Source: Paulinella micropora | Lineage: Eukaryota > Cercozoa > Imbricatea > Euglyphida > Paulinellidae | Assembly: GCA_019918135.1 (NCBI GenBank) | Contig: WBZZ01002841.1 | Span: 1 to 64,000 of the forward strand | Reading direction: 5' to 3' | Length of the DNA: 64,000 bases | In this document: positions 48,864 through 59,988 of the stretch, piece by piece | Numbering within the stretch: position 1 is the stretch's first letter | Layout: each line of letters opens with the position of its first letter | Notes under the pieces: generated by a model | What the model was told of the DNA's origin: nothing | Databases searched by the model: none | The model's input: the letters and a program-made list of their open reading frames with translations, nothing else | Position numbers and translations under genes: made by a program

Positions 48864-50957
48864 ATGGCTCTTCCCCACCGGGAAGTCACCGTCCTCGCTG
48901 TAAAAGATCCTCCATACTTCGATCCCGCCATGGCGGAGCTCGCTGCAACATGCCCGGACCCGCGCATGCTTTACTGTACGGCAAGTACGGTTAGTGGAAC
49001 ACAGACCACCCCGTGGATTCTCATTTCTGAGAGACTTTTCCGCGACTTTCTAGACAAACAGGCCGCCAAACTTACCGCGCCGCCACTGCCCAAATACGCA
49101 CCTGAAGTCGTCAACTCCGGCCTCACTGCAGAACAACAACGACCTCTATGGGCCCTCCTCGGAGAATTCGACAATGTCTTCCAAGATAAAGCAGGTGTCT
49201 TCAATCACACTGTCGTGTCGCTCATCCTCAAACCAGGAGCTAAACCAATTGCGGTGCAATACCCAAATTGGACTCCAGCGGTATACCAATACCTCAAAGG
49301 TTGGGCGATGGACGTTCTTACAGCTGGCCTCTGGTCCATGGCCTCTGCAAATTGTGCCTGGGCTAGCCGAGCCTGCCCCGTAGGCAAGTTTGAAGACTTA
49401 GCAAAGCTGGTCATCCGCGACATACGCAACGTCTACGACTACCGCGGTTCCAACGACAACCTCCACCTGCCTGTGCCAGGTTTACCCAACCCAGATCAAT
49501 ACCGCGAACGCTTCGCGGGATGGCACTACCTCAGTTCTATCGACATGGTCGACGGCTTCACGCATCTGAGACTCAATCCAGATGACGGTAGCCGCGATAT
49601 TCTCGCTGTTTGGACACCCTTAGGACTCCTAGTTCCTAATTTTATGCCTCAAGGTGTTCACCGCGCCCCGGGAGACTTTCAACGCGCTATGGATAAGTCC
49701 TTCAACCATCTGGACTTTTGGAGTAAATCCGCTTCTGCCTACCTCGACGACGTCACAGACGGCTCCAACGACTTCGATACCCATCTTCGCGAGCTCCGAT
49801 GCATCTTTCAAGTCATGCGAGACTCCGGCCTCCATGGTTCGGCCCGGAAACTACGCTTAGGCTATCGCGAGCTCAACATTCTGGGCAAACGCTGCAGCAA
49901 GAAAGGTATCGCCGCAGATTCTTCCAAGGTCGACGCTATTCTCAAGCTGGCCGACCCATCCAACGTTTCTGAAGTCCGATCAGTCTTAGGTATGACCAAC
50001 TTCATCCAAGCCCATATCCCTGACTATTCCCGATTAGTGGCATCTCTGACCAATCTCCTCAAATCCACTCACGCTCGGCCCTTCGGTGCCCCTTACCTGA
50101 CCCGAGATGAGCGGAAATGCATGAAGAAGCTCAGCCGTGTCCTCACTACGCTCCCCATTCTGGTAAAGTATGAGCCGTCGCAACGACTCTACCTCCGGAC
50201 GGACGCAAGCCAGATCGGCATTGGCGGCGCACTTCATAATGGCCCAGAGCGCAACGCTCCGGTCATCCAGTACTTCTCCCAGAAGCTTACAGACACGCAA
50301 ACTCGATGGGCGACCTACGTTCGTGAAGCCTACGGCGTCATCTACGATCACCGTCCCCTTTTGTGGCTATGGCACGCTCGCAGCCCCATGGTGGTCAACT
50401 GGGTTTTGGAGCACCTTCAGACGATTCGATTCAAAGTCGAATACCTACCAGGTAAGCAAAACCAACTCCCCGACGGTCTCTCACGTGTCCCTTGCATCGC
50501 CCCCGGCCAGCCCACCTTGATTGGCGAAGCCGAGGCGACTCTCCAGCTCTTATCCACCATTCCGGCACCCCAAGCAGGCTCCACCCTTTGGTTAGCACTT
50601 GAAGGCACGCACGCGGCCCTGGATACCCGTCTCAAGTCTCTATCTTGCCGGATCCTCCGCGGCGGCCCCACTCTACGTAGCATTCAAGCACCATGGGACC
50701 TGGTCATCGTCATTCCCTCTGCTGAACGCTCCCAATGGTTGCCCGCGATATGTTTGCTCTCCGCAAGCCCTTCGCTCTGCTCATGCCTCAAGACTTGGTT
50801 AATTGCGTCCCCGATGAAACTCTTCCACAGACGATCGTCGAGCAATGCCGCAAGATCTTGTTCCTTGACGACAACCTCGTCTGGCTCGTACATGGACTTG
50901 GAATGGAGCAACACTATATCTATCCTCTCGTTGCTACATCGCATGCACAGCGCGTAA
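48864..50957 (+). CDS. Gypsy-B reverse transcriptase and RNase H, 697 aa
   Basis: The same length as the gypsy-A ORF and almost identical to it, with all RT motifs kept (IDMVDGFTHLRL, PQGVHRAPGDFQ, AYLDDVTDG) and the same missing stretch between VREAYGVIY and DHRPLL. The Thr-to-Pro change near residue 124 is one of few differences. The shared RNase H deletion means it predates the duplication. Confidence 0.85.
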   Translation: MALPHREVTVLAVKDPPYFDPAMAELAATCPDPRMLYCTASTVSGTQTTPWILISERLFRDFLDKQAAKLTAPPLPKYAPEVVNSGLTAEQQRPLWALLGEFDNVFQDKAGVFNHTVVSLILKPGAKPIAVQYPNWTPAVYQYLKGWAMDVLTAGLWSMASANCAWASRACPVGKFEDLAKLVIRDIRNVYDYRGSNDNLHLPVPGLPNPDQYRERFAGWHYLSSIDMVDGFTHLRLNPDDGSRDILAVWTPLGLLVPNFMPQGVHRAPGDFQRAMDKSFNHLDFWSKSASAYLDDVTDGSNDFDTHLRELRCIFQVMRDSGLHGSARKLRLGYRELNILGKRCSKKGIAADSSKVDAILKLADPSNVSEVRSVLGMTNFIQAHIPDYSRLVASLTNLLKSTHARPFGAPYLTRDERKCMKKLSRVLTTLPILVKYEPSQRLYLRTDASQIGIGGALHNGPERNAPVIQYFSQKLTDTQTRWATYVREAYGVIYDHRPLLWLWHARSPMVVNWVLEHLQTIRFKVEYLPGKQNQLPDGLSRVPCIAPGQPTLIGEAEATLQLLSTIPAPQAGSTLWLALEGTHAALDTRLKSLSCRILRGGPTLRSIQAPWDLVIVIPSAERSQWLPAICLLSASPSLCSCLKTWLIASPMKLFHRRSSSNAARSCSLTTTSSGSYMDLEWSNTISILSLLHRMHSA

Positions 50958-52812
50958 CACGCCAGCAGATCATCAACTCACAACGACAGGACAGCTTCAC
51001 GGCCCCTCTCTGGACCGAAGACGTCATCTCTGTCTCCGCCGGCTCAGCCGAACTGATCCTTCGACAAGTTATCGCAGTCACCGTTGACCCCGATCAATCT
51101 TCAGTCAAGGTTTATGTCCCAGAAGAGCTACGCCGTCCCCTCATCAATTATGCCCACCTCATGCAAAACCACGCCAAGGCGCCGACACTCGTCCCCTTTA
51201 TCAAGGAGCGCTACATTTGGTTCCGCACAGACGGTACGGATATCATGCATCATGACGTCCTCGCCGCCCTCCGTGACTGCCATTTTTGCCAACTAGTCCA
51301 CGCCCGCCTAAGCCTTAACCACGGCCGATATTAATCGCTCACATGGACGCATCAAGGACAGGGCATCGGCCTCGACCACGTTCACATTGGCATCCCCGGC
51401 GTCACCTCTAAGTACATACTGACCATCGTCGATCTTTTCTTGGGATTTTCCAATTTATCCCATGCGTCTCCACATCCGCGGAAGAAACAGTGGAACTCAT
51501 CCTCAATCGATGGGCCTACATCTTTGGTTTTCCGAAGTCCATCTTCTCCGATTATCATAGTTCTTTCGTTGGCACGTAAGCCAAACGATTTTGCAGCGTA
51601 GCCGGCCTCGAATGGCTCACCACCGCGCCCTACTCGCATCATCAACTCGGCTACGTTGAATGCCGCCACAAAGCTATCCGCACGGCTATCCAGTCTCTCC
51701 CTAAGGCAGAAAAGACCAACTGGCCCAGCATCATCCCTTCTCTCTCCTTCGCTCAGAACACATACGTATCTACAGCAACAGGCACAACTGCCTTTGAAGG
51801 AATGCTCGCCCGCAAGCCCCGCTGCACGTTGGACTTCTTCGACTCGCCGGAGATTGTTGATGCCCGCGCTTCCGCTTCCAGCGCCGCCCTCGACGCATCA
51901 CCGACACTGTCCATACAGTCGTCCGAACAGATCGCACTGTTGAACAGCGCCCGCACCGCTATCACAACTTATGTCAGCGCATACACCACCGTTACCCGCG
52001 TCCGGTCCGTCGCTCAAAAGAACAAAGGCCGCCGCAAGGCTGTCAAGGAATGGAAAGTAAACGACACAGTCTCCGTCTACCGCCCCAAGCCTTCCAAGCA
52101 AGGCATTCCAGCCTCCACCGTTCTTCAGTTCGACGGCCCCTACACCATCGTTGAGCAGGTCAGCTCCAACTGCTTCAAGCTGCGTCATCTCAAGACCAAC
52201 AAGGTACTGAAACGCATCGACCGCTCACACCTCGCTCCATATACTGCATCCACTGACGGCCTCGCCCCGCTCAACACGGTCGCAGTAGACGATCACGACG
52301 ACGACTCAGTCAACTACACCATCGGCGAAGTCGTAGCATTCATCGACCGCGATCAGGTTAAACTTGGCATCGTTTTAGACGAGGACCCAGAGAACGAGGA
52401 AAACGACCTCGTAGTTCACCAGCTCGGTACGACCTCAAGAACCCTCTCTTCCGTCCCATCTACGAAGACACAAAGGACCAAACAACTAGTATCCAACGCT
52501 GGGGTAATCCCTTGGCCCACTGGAAGCCCCTTCTCTTCGACACAACAAACGATCAAGTCGTTCATCGGCACATCGAGTGGCGCTCTCACAAGACCAACAA
52601 AGACAAAGGCCGACTTTCCGCCAGCGTTCTTAAACGTCTCAAAGGCCCTCTCATCACCGGCGAATCCTTCCCACTTCATATCTTCCAGAAAGGTAAACAA
52701 GCTACATGGACGGAATAGCCACCTCAACACTCTCAAGTGGGTTTTACCCATCGTACCGGCTTCACCCGCCACAGCCCAGCGCTTTTCCCACTTGGCCCGC
52801 CATCGTCCCTAG
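50735..52812 (+). pseudogene. Gypsy-B integrase and tail, disrupted
   Basis: Frame 50,735-51,334 has the His2-Cys2 domain. The core region has the same frameshift as A plus an additional TAA in place of Leu (51,577-51,579). The tail frame 51,802-52,812 is open and equals the A tail apart from scattered substitutions. Not functional as read. Confidence 0.75.
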
Positions 52813-52835
52813 ACAAGCTACGCCACGACCAGTAA

Positions 52836-53170
52836 CATACATACATAACATACATACATAACATACATACATACATACATACATACATACATACATACAT
52901 AAATAAATACATACATACATACATACATACATACATACATACATACATGTATGTATGTATGTATGTATGTATGTATGCATGCATGCATGCATGCATGTAT
53001 GCATGTATGTATGTATGTATGTTATGTATGTATGTATGTATACATACATACATACATTCATTCATACATACATACATACATACATGCATGCATGCATACA
53101 TGCATGCATGCATGCATACATACATACATACATACATACGTACGTACGTATGTATGTACGTACGTACGTC
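52836..53170. repeat. (CATA)n / (CATG)n microsatellite
   Basis: Long tetranucleotide tract that switches strand sense (CATA, TATG, TGCA, TACG units), so both strands give apparent Cys-Met-Tyr-Val or His-Thr-Tyr-Ile ORFs. No coding value. Confidence 0.95.
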
Positions 53171-53317
53171 AAAATGCATGCATGCACATTGTCTGGTGTG
53201 GTAGGAGGTGTGAACGGTCGCGTTTACGTCGACTACTACTATGAGAACACAGCGGAAATCTCCTACACGGTAGCTACAAGGAATCAATCCCCCCCCCCCC
53301 TTACACCCCACTCGCCT

Positions 53318-53323
53318 GTTTCG

Positions 53324-53354
<31 letters not shown>

Positions 53355-53482
53355 GAACACACACACATACACACACATCTAAAATATACCTGTTGTATTC
53401 GTACTCTCCCTCACTCCCTCCCTCCCTCCCCCCCCCCCCCCCTCTCTCTCTCTCACACACACACATACACACACACACACAC
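53318..53482. repeat. (CT)n, (CA)n and C-run simple repeats
   Basis: Alternating CT and CA dinucleotide tracts (about 53,322-53,375 and 53,440-53,482) with a C-run near 53,425-53,442. Confidence 0.9.
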
Positions 53483-53547
53483 CATGTACTGTTTGAAATA
53501 CATCTGTTGTACTCTCTCATACACACGGTCCTGCTTGCTCTTTCTAT

Positions 53548-53728
53548 ACATACATACATACATACATACATACATACATACATGCATACATACATGCATA
53601 CATACATACATACATACATATATACATACATATATACATAGATACATACATACATACATACATACATACATACATACATACGTACGTACGTACATACGTA
53701 CATACATGCATACATACATAGACTATAC
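53548..53728. repeat. Second (CATA)n microsatellite
   Basis: Same tetranucleotide as 52,836-53,170, with CATG and CGTA interruptions. Confidence 0.95.
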
Positions 53729-55113
53729 ATATTAAATATTACCATGTTGCATACAAGTTTGGTGCTTGCGCTTGCCAGATCAGTTTCAAGCAGTTCGACA
53801 GCGCCTCTGTGGAGCTCAGCTGGATAGGAGGTCAGCCTACTAACAAACTGATAGGATACAAGACATCGTATCTATGTAAAAATGTATGCAACATACACGC
53901 ATACGTCAATACATAATATTTGTATAATGTGTATGTGTACACGTCTGTGTGTCTGTGTGTCTGTGTATCTGTGTGTATGTGTGGGTATGTGTATGTATGT
54001 GTGCTTGCGTGTTGTGGTGTTGTGTTGTTGTGGTGTTTTAGGCAACAGTCCCAACTTCGCCACGCAGAGTCGCACCATCCTGGCTACCACGCCCATCCCC
54101 GAGCCCGTATCAAGCTTCCTCCTCTCTTTCTTTGCTTCTGCGTTGTTCTTCTGCTTCTTCGCTCTTCTTCTGCTTCTTCGTTCTTCTTCTGCTTCTGCTT
54201 TCTTTCTGCTTTCTGCTGCTTTGTTTCTTCCTTCTTTTTCTGTTTCTTGGTGTTGTCGTTGTCGTTGTGCTTCTTTCGCCATTTTTATGTTCCTCTCCGC
54301 GCTCATCTCCGAGCCCACCCCCATGCACGCATCCGCGTTTGTCTTTACGCCCGTCCTTCCCCATGAATTTCGCTGCGTCTCTCGAATGGATCCGGGGGCT
54401 AGTGGGGGGGGGGGGGGGGAATCAGATTAATTGTACTTTTGCGTAATATTTAACTCGCTTATCATATATACATATATACTATAACTAAGCCAACTGAGTT
54501 GGAGGCTTGTGATGGCAGTCGAAGGGTCGTTGATCGTCTCGCAACACCTTCGGGTGATTTATCGTTTCGAAAGACCTCGCAACTGTCTCCTAGCTGTACC
54601 AGAACATAGTTGGATAATTTTTCTTCATATACCCCTTACGGGAAGCGTTGTCATTTTTTTTCAATATAGTGCTCATATATACGTTAATATATGATGAATT
54701 GGCATAGTTGCATAACTATCATACTTATATGTTATCATATCTATCCTGGATCATATTAACATATACTCATGATGGTATGTTTCATGTGTCTGGTTTACAT
54801 AATGTTATCATCCGTTACCTAAGGATATGTGTTAAGCGATAAAGGGTGGGTAGGACACTAATCTTCTTCTCCTCAGGTAGGCCCAATGATTGCGGGGTCG
54901 CTGCCTTGTATGTAGTCTAACCGATACATACTTGCCGCGGTCTGAGCGGGTAGCCAAGCCTGATTGCACGTTTCGGAGAGTGTGAGGGTAAAAGTGGTTA
55001 CGTTATGTTTTAAGTTTGTGTTTTCATAATATTGTTTCACAAATAGTAATAGTGGTCGTAACATATATTAGGACCTGCAGTAACTTTCATAATTTACTTT
55101 GTTCCAGGGGGAG
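53729..55113. other. Copia-A 3' internal remainder, no gene
   Basis: Contains a GTGT-rich tract (53,940-54,030), a TTC/CTG-rich tract (54,110-54,260) and a G-run (about 54,404-54,419). It ends at the polypurine tract CCAGGGGGAG just before the 3' LTR. I see no RNase H coding sequence. Confidence 0.5.
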
Positions 55114-55335
55114 TGTTGGAACTAATAATTAATCTTAATAATAGTTAGTTACCCGGCCGGCCGTATCGGAGTAACGGTGTCGTTAGAGCCATTACTTAGA
55201 TCCGGCCAGTCATGTTACTTTGCGCTCTGCGCTTCGCGCATTTTCTGTTTTCTATTAAAGTTCTGTCACTGCAAACTGCGTTTGGTGAGAGTTCCAGATT
55301 AATATATTTAACACAATTAATATATTATTCTAACA
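55114..55335 (+). repeat. Copia-A 3' LTR
   Basis: 222 bp, TGTTGGAACTAATAATTAAT at the start, TATTCTAACA at the end, with the canonical TG...CA termini. It is followed by the target duplication GCTAT. Confidence 0.9.
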
Positions 55336-55337
55336 GC

Positions 55338-55583
55338 TATCAGACTGAGCACTTTAACGACCGGCTAAAACCACTACCGTTGACATTTTACTGTTTTTGA
55401 CCGATCCGTTAGGTTCTCCTCTGCACGACGTTTCGACTTCACTAACTAGCTTTCGATTTCGTCCAGGAATGACTTCAAACGATTTAATCAAAGTTTTTAC
55501 AGCAATTGCAATTTTCCCCTTCTCGGCTGCCTTTTTCCTGTGATAATATTATGCCGAAAACCGCAAAATCAGTGAATTTTGTG
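55338..55583 (+). repeat. Dispersed ~245-bp repeat, right copy
   Basis: Right copy of 30,066-30,309. The copia-A insertion lies at its left edge, so the repeat was present before that insertion. Confidence 0.8.
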
Positions 55584-56423
55584 TGGACATCACCCCCCGA
55601 ATTATCCGGTAAAAAACTTATTTATAGATTTCGTCTGGCCGGACACGTCTGAAATGCCAATTTGATCCTGGTCTTTTGGCTGCACTTTGCCTTTGCGTCA
55701 CTGAGCTAATATAACGAGAAATCGTTCTCTTTTTGAGGACTGTGTTTGGTTATATTACCGACTTACTCTTCCATTGAGCTATCGTTGGGGATAGTACATT
55801 TGGAGTCCATAGCTAAAAGCTGATTTCTTTTCTGATCTGTCGTACAGACATCAGATAAGCACAAATTTATTTTTCGCTGATCTGTCACACAGACATCAGA
55901 CGAAAACAAACACCCCTACTCATCCTCAAACAAAAAAACTTACAAACAAGCAATCAATTTGTCACAAGCTGGCATAACCTTTAGCCCTTGTGCACATTTG
56001 GCTTCTGTGTGCTCTTCTACAAGACACCAGACCACACCTACTCCACTCCCTCTTGCTGTTTGCATAAAGCCAAGTAGGACAAGTGCGAAACAAACATCAG
56101 ACAAACACACAGACAGAGGAAAAAACGAGCAAAGCACTCCCACTCTCTGTTCTGAACCATTTTCCTTACATTTTCTCTGCAGAAACCAGAGGAGATTACA
56201 CATCTCTCACACAAGAGCAAGACAAATATCGAAGCACTGTCCGACGACAGACTAACTTCTACAAAACAGCTTTTTTGACCAAACTATCGTTATCTCTGTG
56301 TAGGGCCTGACGCCCCATAATTATTTCAACAGAGAAAAGGAAGAAGGAGAAGAAGGTTGCATAGAGTGATAAGAATAACAGAAGAAGAAGAAAAAAAAAG
56401 CAGACGTGACTCTCATAACATAA
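55584..56423. other. A/T-rich region without gene
   Basis: Holds three short similar blocks around ACAGACATCAGA (about 55,847, 55,890 and the related 56,090) but no supported ORF. Likely the 5' untranslated part of the retroelement-like unit that follows. Confidence 0.4.
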
Positions 56424-57856
56424 GATGGAAGACGAGAATGAGCAGGCTGGTGTGACACCAACTGATTATGGTCCTAGAGAAAGAGGAGGGAGAGAGAGGA
56501 GTATACGTATACAGCCGATGTAGAGTCGACAGGGGGGGGGGGGGGTAATGCACAAGAAGCGAGTGCAGGTCAGACTGGAGGCTCTCCACTGACAGAGGCA
56601 GAGAGAGAGATGGAGGATGTTGGCCAGAATATCCCAAATACATGGGAACAGTTGGCTACATATGATGATGAAGAGTCCTTCTTCCTTAACTACCCAACCT
56701 CTTATAAAACACACATCTACATTCCTTACGAGAAAAGGAATAGACCAGGACGAGGTCAAAGCAACCTCCTGATCGAAATTCCCGGCCTTGCGAAGCCTCT
56801 CTTCAACAAAGTGAGGTTTGAGCACGAAAGAGTGCCATTGCAGGATATCAAGTATGGCGACACTCTTACACTGTGCGACATATACGACATATCTGCAACA
56901 CTCTACGCTGCTGCGCTCGTTGCGGAATTTCATGAACGCACAAACATACCGTGGAAAAATAAGCGCACAACTGCAGCATGGCTGTCTGTCCGTGGTGTCA
57001 CAACTGATATCAAGAATCTAGAAAGAAAGTTCGAAGGTAGAAACCAAAGTGGCATTGAGTTTGCCCTTGAGGATTTTGTAACTGCCTTGTGGACCGAAGT
57101 AATGACCGCTTGTCAGAGGCTCGACAGCCAGACAGCATCCTTGATCGGTTCTGCACCGGCTTCTGCTCAACCGCAAGCCGCACATACGCAACGATCTCTA
57201 GGAAAGCGACCAAGAGAGAACAGTCGTGAAGCTAACACACCTTGTATTCGTTGGTGGGCACGGGCACAATGCTTCAAACACACAAATAAGAAATGCCCGT
57301 ACAACCACGATGTCGAGGACACCCGCATCTGAAACACACTCCTCAAGAACGTACGGTCGGACGAAACCAACACCGTCGCCGTTCTGCGCCGACTGCGCAA
57401 TGATCAGGGGTGGAAATTACAGGATGTCGCGGACCATGACCACGAACTAGCTGACGCGATCAATTCTCTTTTCGCTAGAGATGATCAGAAGACGGCAGCC
57501 ATAGAAGCCGCAAGTAGAGGAAGAGGTGGAACACGAGTAAGAGGAGGAGGGAGAGGAATCAATCGAGGAGGAGGAGCCCCTTTCGCACGAGGCACATACA
57601 CTCGCGGGGGGGGGGGGAGAGAGGATTTGTGAGAAGAGGAGGAGGAAGAGGTGTATTTCAAGGTAGAGGAGGAGGAAGATGGGTTGGCCGAGGTGGATAC
57701 GGCAGCGCAGAGCGCCCGTACCACAGAGATGGGGGCTGGGCAGACGGCTCGAGCTCAGGCTCCAGTTCCTCAGCACCACAGGCCTATGCGACATCAGGCG
57801 CAACCACTACCGACACTGATGCCGACTCAGGTAACAGATTTGAGGTAGTCCAATGA
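56424..57856 (+). pseudogene. CCCH-finger and RGG-box protein (gag-like), frame-broken
   Basis: ATG at 56,424. A frame change near a G-run (56,532-56,546) leads into an intact frame 56,610-57,332 (240 codons, QNIPNTWEQLATYDDEESFF through YDISATLYAAALVAEFHERT) that ends in a C-x8-C-x7-C-x3-H cluster (CIRWWARAQC...KCPYNH), a CCCH-type zinc finger. After a TGA the same frame continues (TVAVLRRLRNDQGWKLQDVA) into an Arg-Gly-rich RGG region and, past another G-run (57,606-57,617), ends in TGA at 57,854. Zinc finger plus RGG box implies RNA binding, as in a retroelement ORF1 or Gag. The element class is not identified. Confidence 0.5.
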
Positions 57857-58617
57857 CTAGAGAAGGAGGGAGCAAACAGAACAACAAACATTGCACGATA
57901 CACCGTTGTGCAGTCCCAACCAAGGGTACCAGTGAGTCTAAGAGCCCACAGCAGGCCACAGACCAACTCAAAGGTACTAGTACAATACCAGTACACCCAT
58001 CACGACAACAAACAGTGCATGCTGCTAATAGGCAGGCGAGTAAAGCGCTGGCAAAGAGAAAGCAGGCGGGCCTGTCGCAGCCACAGCCGAAGAAAGTAAG
58101 AATAGAACCGGCAATCAATCTTATCAACTTGCCGAGACAGACAATAGACAAGGAGGATGGAGGACATCAACCTCTCCTCACGGTCTCAAACAGAGAAAGC
58201 AAGGACAATCATCCTTCGCCTGTGAACAATACCCAAAAAGACATTACAAAAACGACGGAAAGGGAGGAGGAGGCGAACCTCGAGAAAAGGATACAGATTT
58301 TAGAACACAAGCTCCTTGTATTGGCCTTAAAAAGTCACCGGCCAGACGCTTTATGCTATACGAACCTTTTTTGTGAAACATTAAATACCTTTATAAACGT
58401 TGGTAATGATACTATGGCGAATATTAATATTGTCGGCCGGAAATTTCCTACGAAACACCATGCGTGGTTAGAAACTAATATGAAAAAATCATCTGGCACC
58501 TTGAAAGGAGTTAGTAGTCGGACGGATATAACTAAACATTCGACAATCTTGGGAGTATCCCTTTGTCCGAAATTTTCGATGAAGTATATGGATTTTTTTG
58601 AAAACGTGTGGAAATGA
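57853..58617 (+). CDS. Unrecognised ORF coupled by ATGA, 254 aa
   Basis: The ATG overlaps the preceding stop as ATGA. The N-terminal half is polar and basic (AKRKQAGLSQPQPKKVRIEP), then comes a Glu/Lys-rich helix with a leucine-rich stretch (EEEANLEKRIQILEHKLLVL) suggesting a coiled coil. The C-terminal third is mixed. The coupling suggests a polycistronic retroelement mRNA with re-initiation. Its last ~90 nt lie inside the 330-bp inverted repeat, so the C-terminus also exists at the right-hand copy. No catalytic motif is visible. Confidence 0.4.
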   Translation: MTREGGSKQNNKHCTIHRCAVPTKGTSESKSPQQATDQLKGTSTIPVHPSRQQTVHAANRQASKALAKRKQAGLSQPQPKKVRIEPAINLINLPRQTIDKEDGGHQPLLTVSNRESKDNHPSPVNNTQKDITKTTEREEEANLEKRIQILEHKLLVLALKSHRPDALCYTNLFCETLNTFINVGNDTMANINIVGRKFPTKHHAWLETNMKKSSGTLKGVSSRTDITKHSTILGVSLCPKFSMKYMDFFENVWK

Positions 58618-58855
58618 AAGGAAATGAATTCCCTGATTGCAGAACATATAAAAATAATATTAAAATATGTTTTTATTAATTGTAATACACTTTAACTTCA
58701 TCTTCAGAGGTGGGCAGGAACCGGTCCGACACGGTAATTTTTCTACTTTTTCATAGTCCCGGCTACCATGAATCTATGATGATAACAATGCCGAACATGC
58801 AGAATTTGCTTTTACTGTTTATTCTTGCTTATATTAAGCATTTTACTATATTAAG
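58526..58855 (+). repeat. 330-bp inverted repeat, left arm
   Basis: Reverse complement of 62,744-63,077 over its full length. Shared blocks: CTAAACATTCGACAATCTTG, CGTGTGGAAATGAAAGGAAA, GTGGGCAGGAACCGGTCCGA, CATAGTCCCGGCTA and TTAAGCATTTTACT. Confidence 0.9.
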
Positions 58856-59244
58856 ACATGGTTTTACCTTCAAAAAATTCTGTTTGCCCGCTGTGACGTA
58901 CGCTGGTACGTAGAGGGGGGGGGGGGTGGGGGGGGGGGGGTGGGATGGGTCGAAGGGAGGACGCTTCACATCAGATTCTGGTGCATTATCAGAGTTAAAC
59001 AAATTTCTAATTTCAGTTTTTAGAAGAAGCGTTACAGTTGCAGTTGCCCTAGACAAAAACCATTATGAAAAAAGTCGGACCCAGAAAAATTCCTTCAAAA
59101 AAAATAATCACATACGACCACGTCCACGTCCACGTCCACGTCCACCCGCAGCACGACGTGCGTGGCGACGTCCGCGCAAACGGATTCCTGAGTTACGCAT
59201 TCTCCAACTTGCGTCGGAGCGATCTGAATCATCTACAATATGGA

Positions 59245-59602
59245 TAGCATCATGTTAAGGAGGAGAAGAACAAGAAGAAGAAGAAGAAGAAGAAGAAGAA
59301 GAAGAAGAAGAAGAAGAAGAAGAAGAAGAAGAAGAAGAAGAAGAAGAAGAAAACTAATACCATGCTTTTCTTCCTCTGAACCAGAAGATCGATCAGACGA
59401 TGAGTCAGTTGATGAACTGGAAGATGAAGTATCAGATAAGTCATCCTCTGAATCTGCCACTGGTTCTGCAGGCTGAGCAGCACCAAGCTCTTCTTCCTCA
59501 GGGAACCCACAGTCGCATCGTTCGAAATGGTTCCACGCTTGTTCAATAAGCTCTGCCTTCTTGAACTGTTTCCGATCGGAGTTTTGCGTTGCAACACCAT
59601 GC
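59245..59602 (-). CDS. Acidic exon-like reading frame
   Basis: The minus-strand frame opens MHGVATQNSDRKQFKKAELI, continues EQAWNHFERCDCGFPEEEEL, then a Ser/Asp/Glu-rich part (SDTSSSSSSTDSSSDRSSG), and runs into the GAA microsatellite right after a GTATTAG that could be a splice donor. The KAELIxxAWxxF...CGF pattern recalls the C-terminal end of DDE transposases of the pogo/Tigger type, but this is too short to assert. If real, it is one exon. Confidence 0.3.
59265..59352. repeat. (GAA)n microsatellite
   Basis: About 29 near-perfect AAG/GAA units. Translations in any frame are homopolymeric. Confidence 0.95.
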
Positions 59603-59689
59603 ATTCGAAATCCAATATCAGCTCATGGGTTTTTTTGGTTTTAACCTTAAACACTCTTGCATGCTTGATCCGTCGCCGATGGACTTCGA

Positions 59690-59855
59690 GAAGCAGGTGA
59701 AGCCCGCGTGGCTCCTCTACGTCGGTAACCCCACGAACCCGCCTATGATTTGCAACTGGCGGAAGCGGGAGCTTTTGCTTCTGTACGAAGCAAACAAGGT
59801 CATTTCTTCTTCTTCTTCTTCTTCTTCTTCTTCTTCTTCTTCTTCTTCTTCTTCT

Positions 59856-59891
<36 letters not shown>

Positions 59892-59947
59892 ATTTTTCTT
59901 TTTCTTCTTCAAATACATGTTATTATTCTTCTTCTCCACCAGCTCCA

Positions 59948-59988
<41 letters not shown>

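Larger units (their letters stand above)
47977..52832 (+). mobile_element. Ty3/gypsy element B, partial and rearranged copy of A
   Basis: Begins with a 52-bp piece equal to 36,253-36,304 of A (from CCCGTGGATTCTCATTTC to GACAAACAGG), then jumps back to A position 35,266 and follows A colinearly to 40,070. Differences are rare: a 3-bp deletion near 48,131, K/T to K/P at 49,233, a TTA-to-TAA nonsense change in the integrase (51,577-51,579), and a few others. It stops inside the tail region and adjoins CATA microsatellite. RT ORF 48,864-50,957 is intact. Confidence 0.9.
40500..55335 (+). mobile_element. Ty1/copia element copia-A with nested gypsy-B
   Basis: 5' LTR 40,500-40,720, internal gag and pol (41,032-47,976), nested gypsy-B (47,977-52,832), microsatellites, 3' polypurine tract (CCAGGGGGAG, 55,105-55,113) and 3' LTR 55,114-55,335. 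The 5-bp sequence GCTAT precedes the 5' LTR (40,495-40,499) and follows the 3' LTR (55,336-55,340), as expected for a copia target-site duplication. The pol order protease-integrase-RT defines the superfamily. Confidence 0.9.

Noticed and set aside
52733..53745. Several long ORFs on both strands rich in Cys-Met-Tyr-Val or His-Thr-Tyr-Ile
   Set aside because: They are direct translations of the CATA/CATG microsatellites and shift meaning with frame; no gene.
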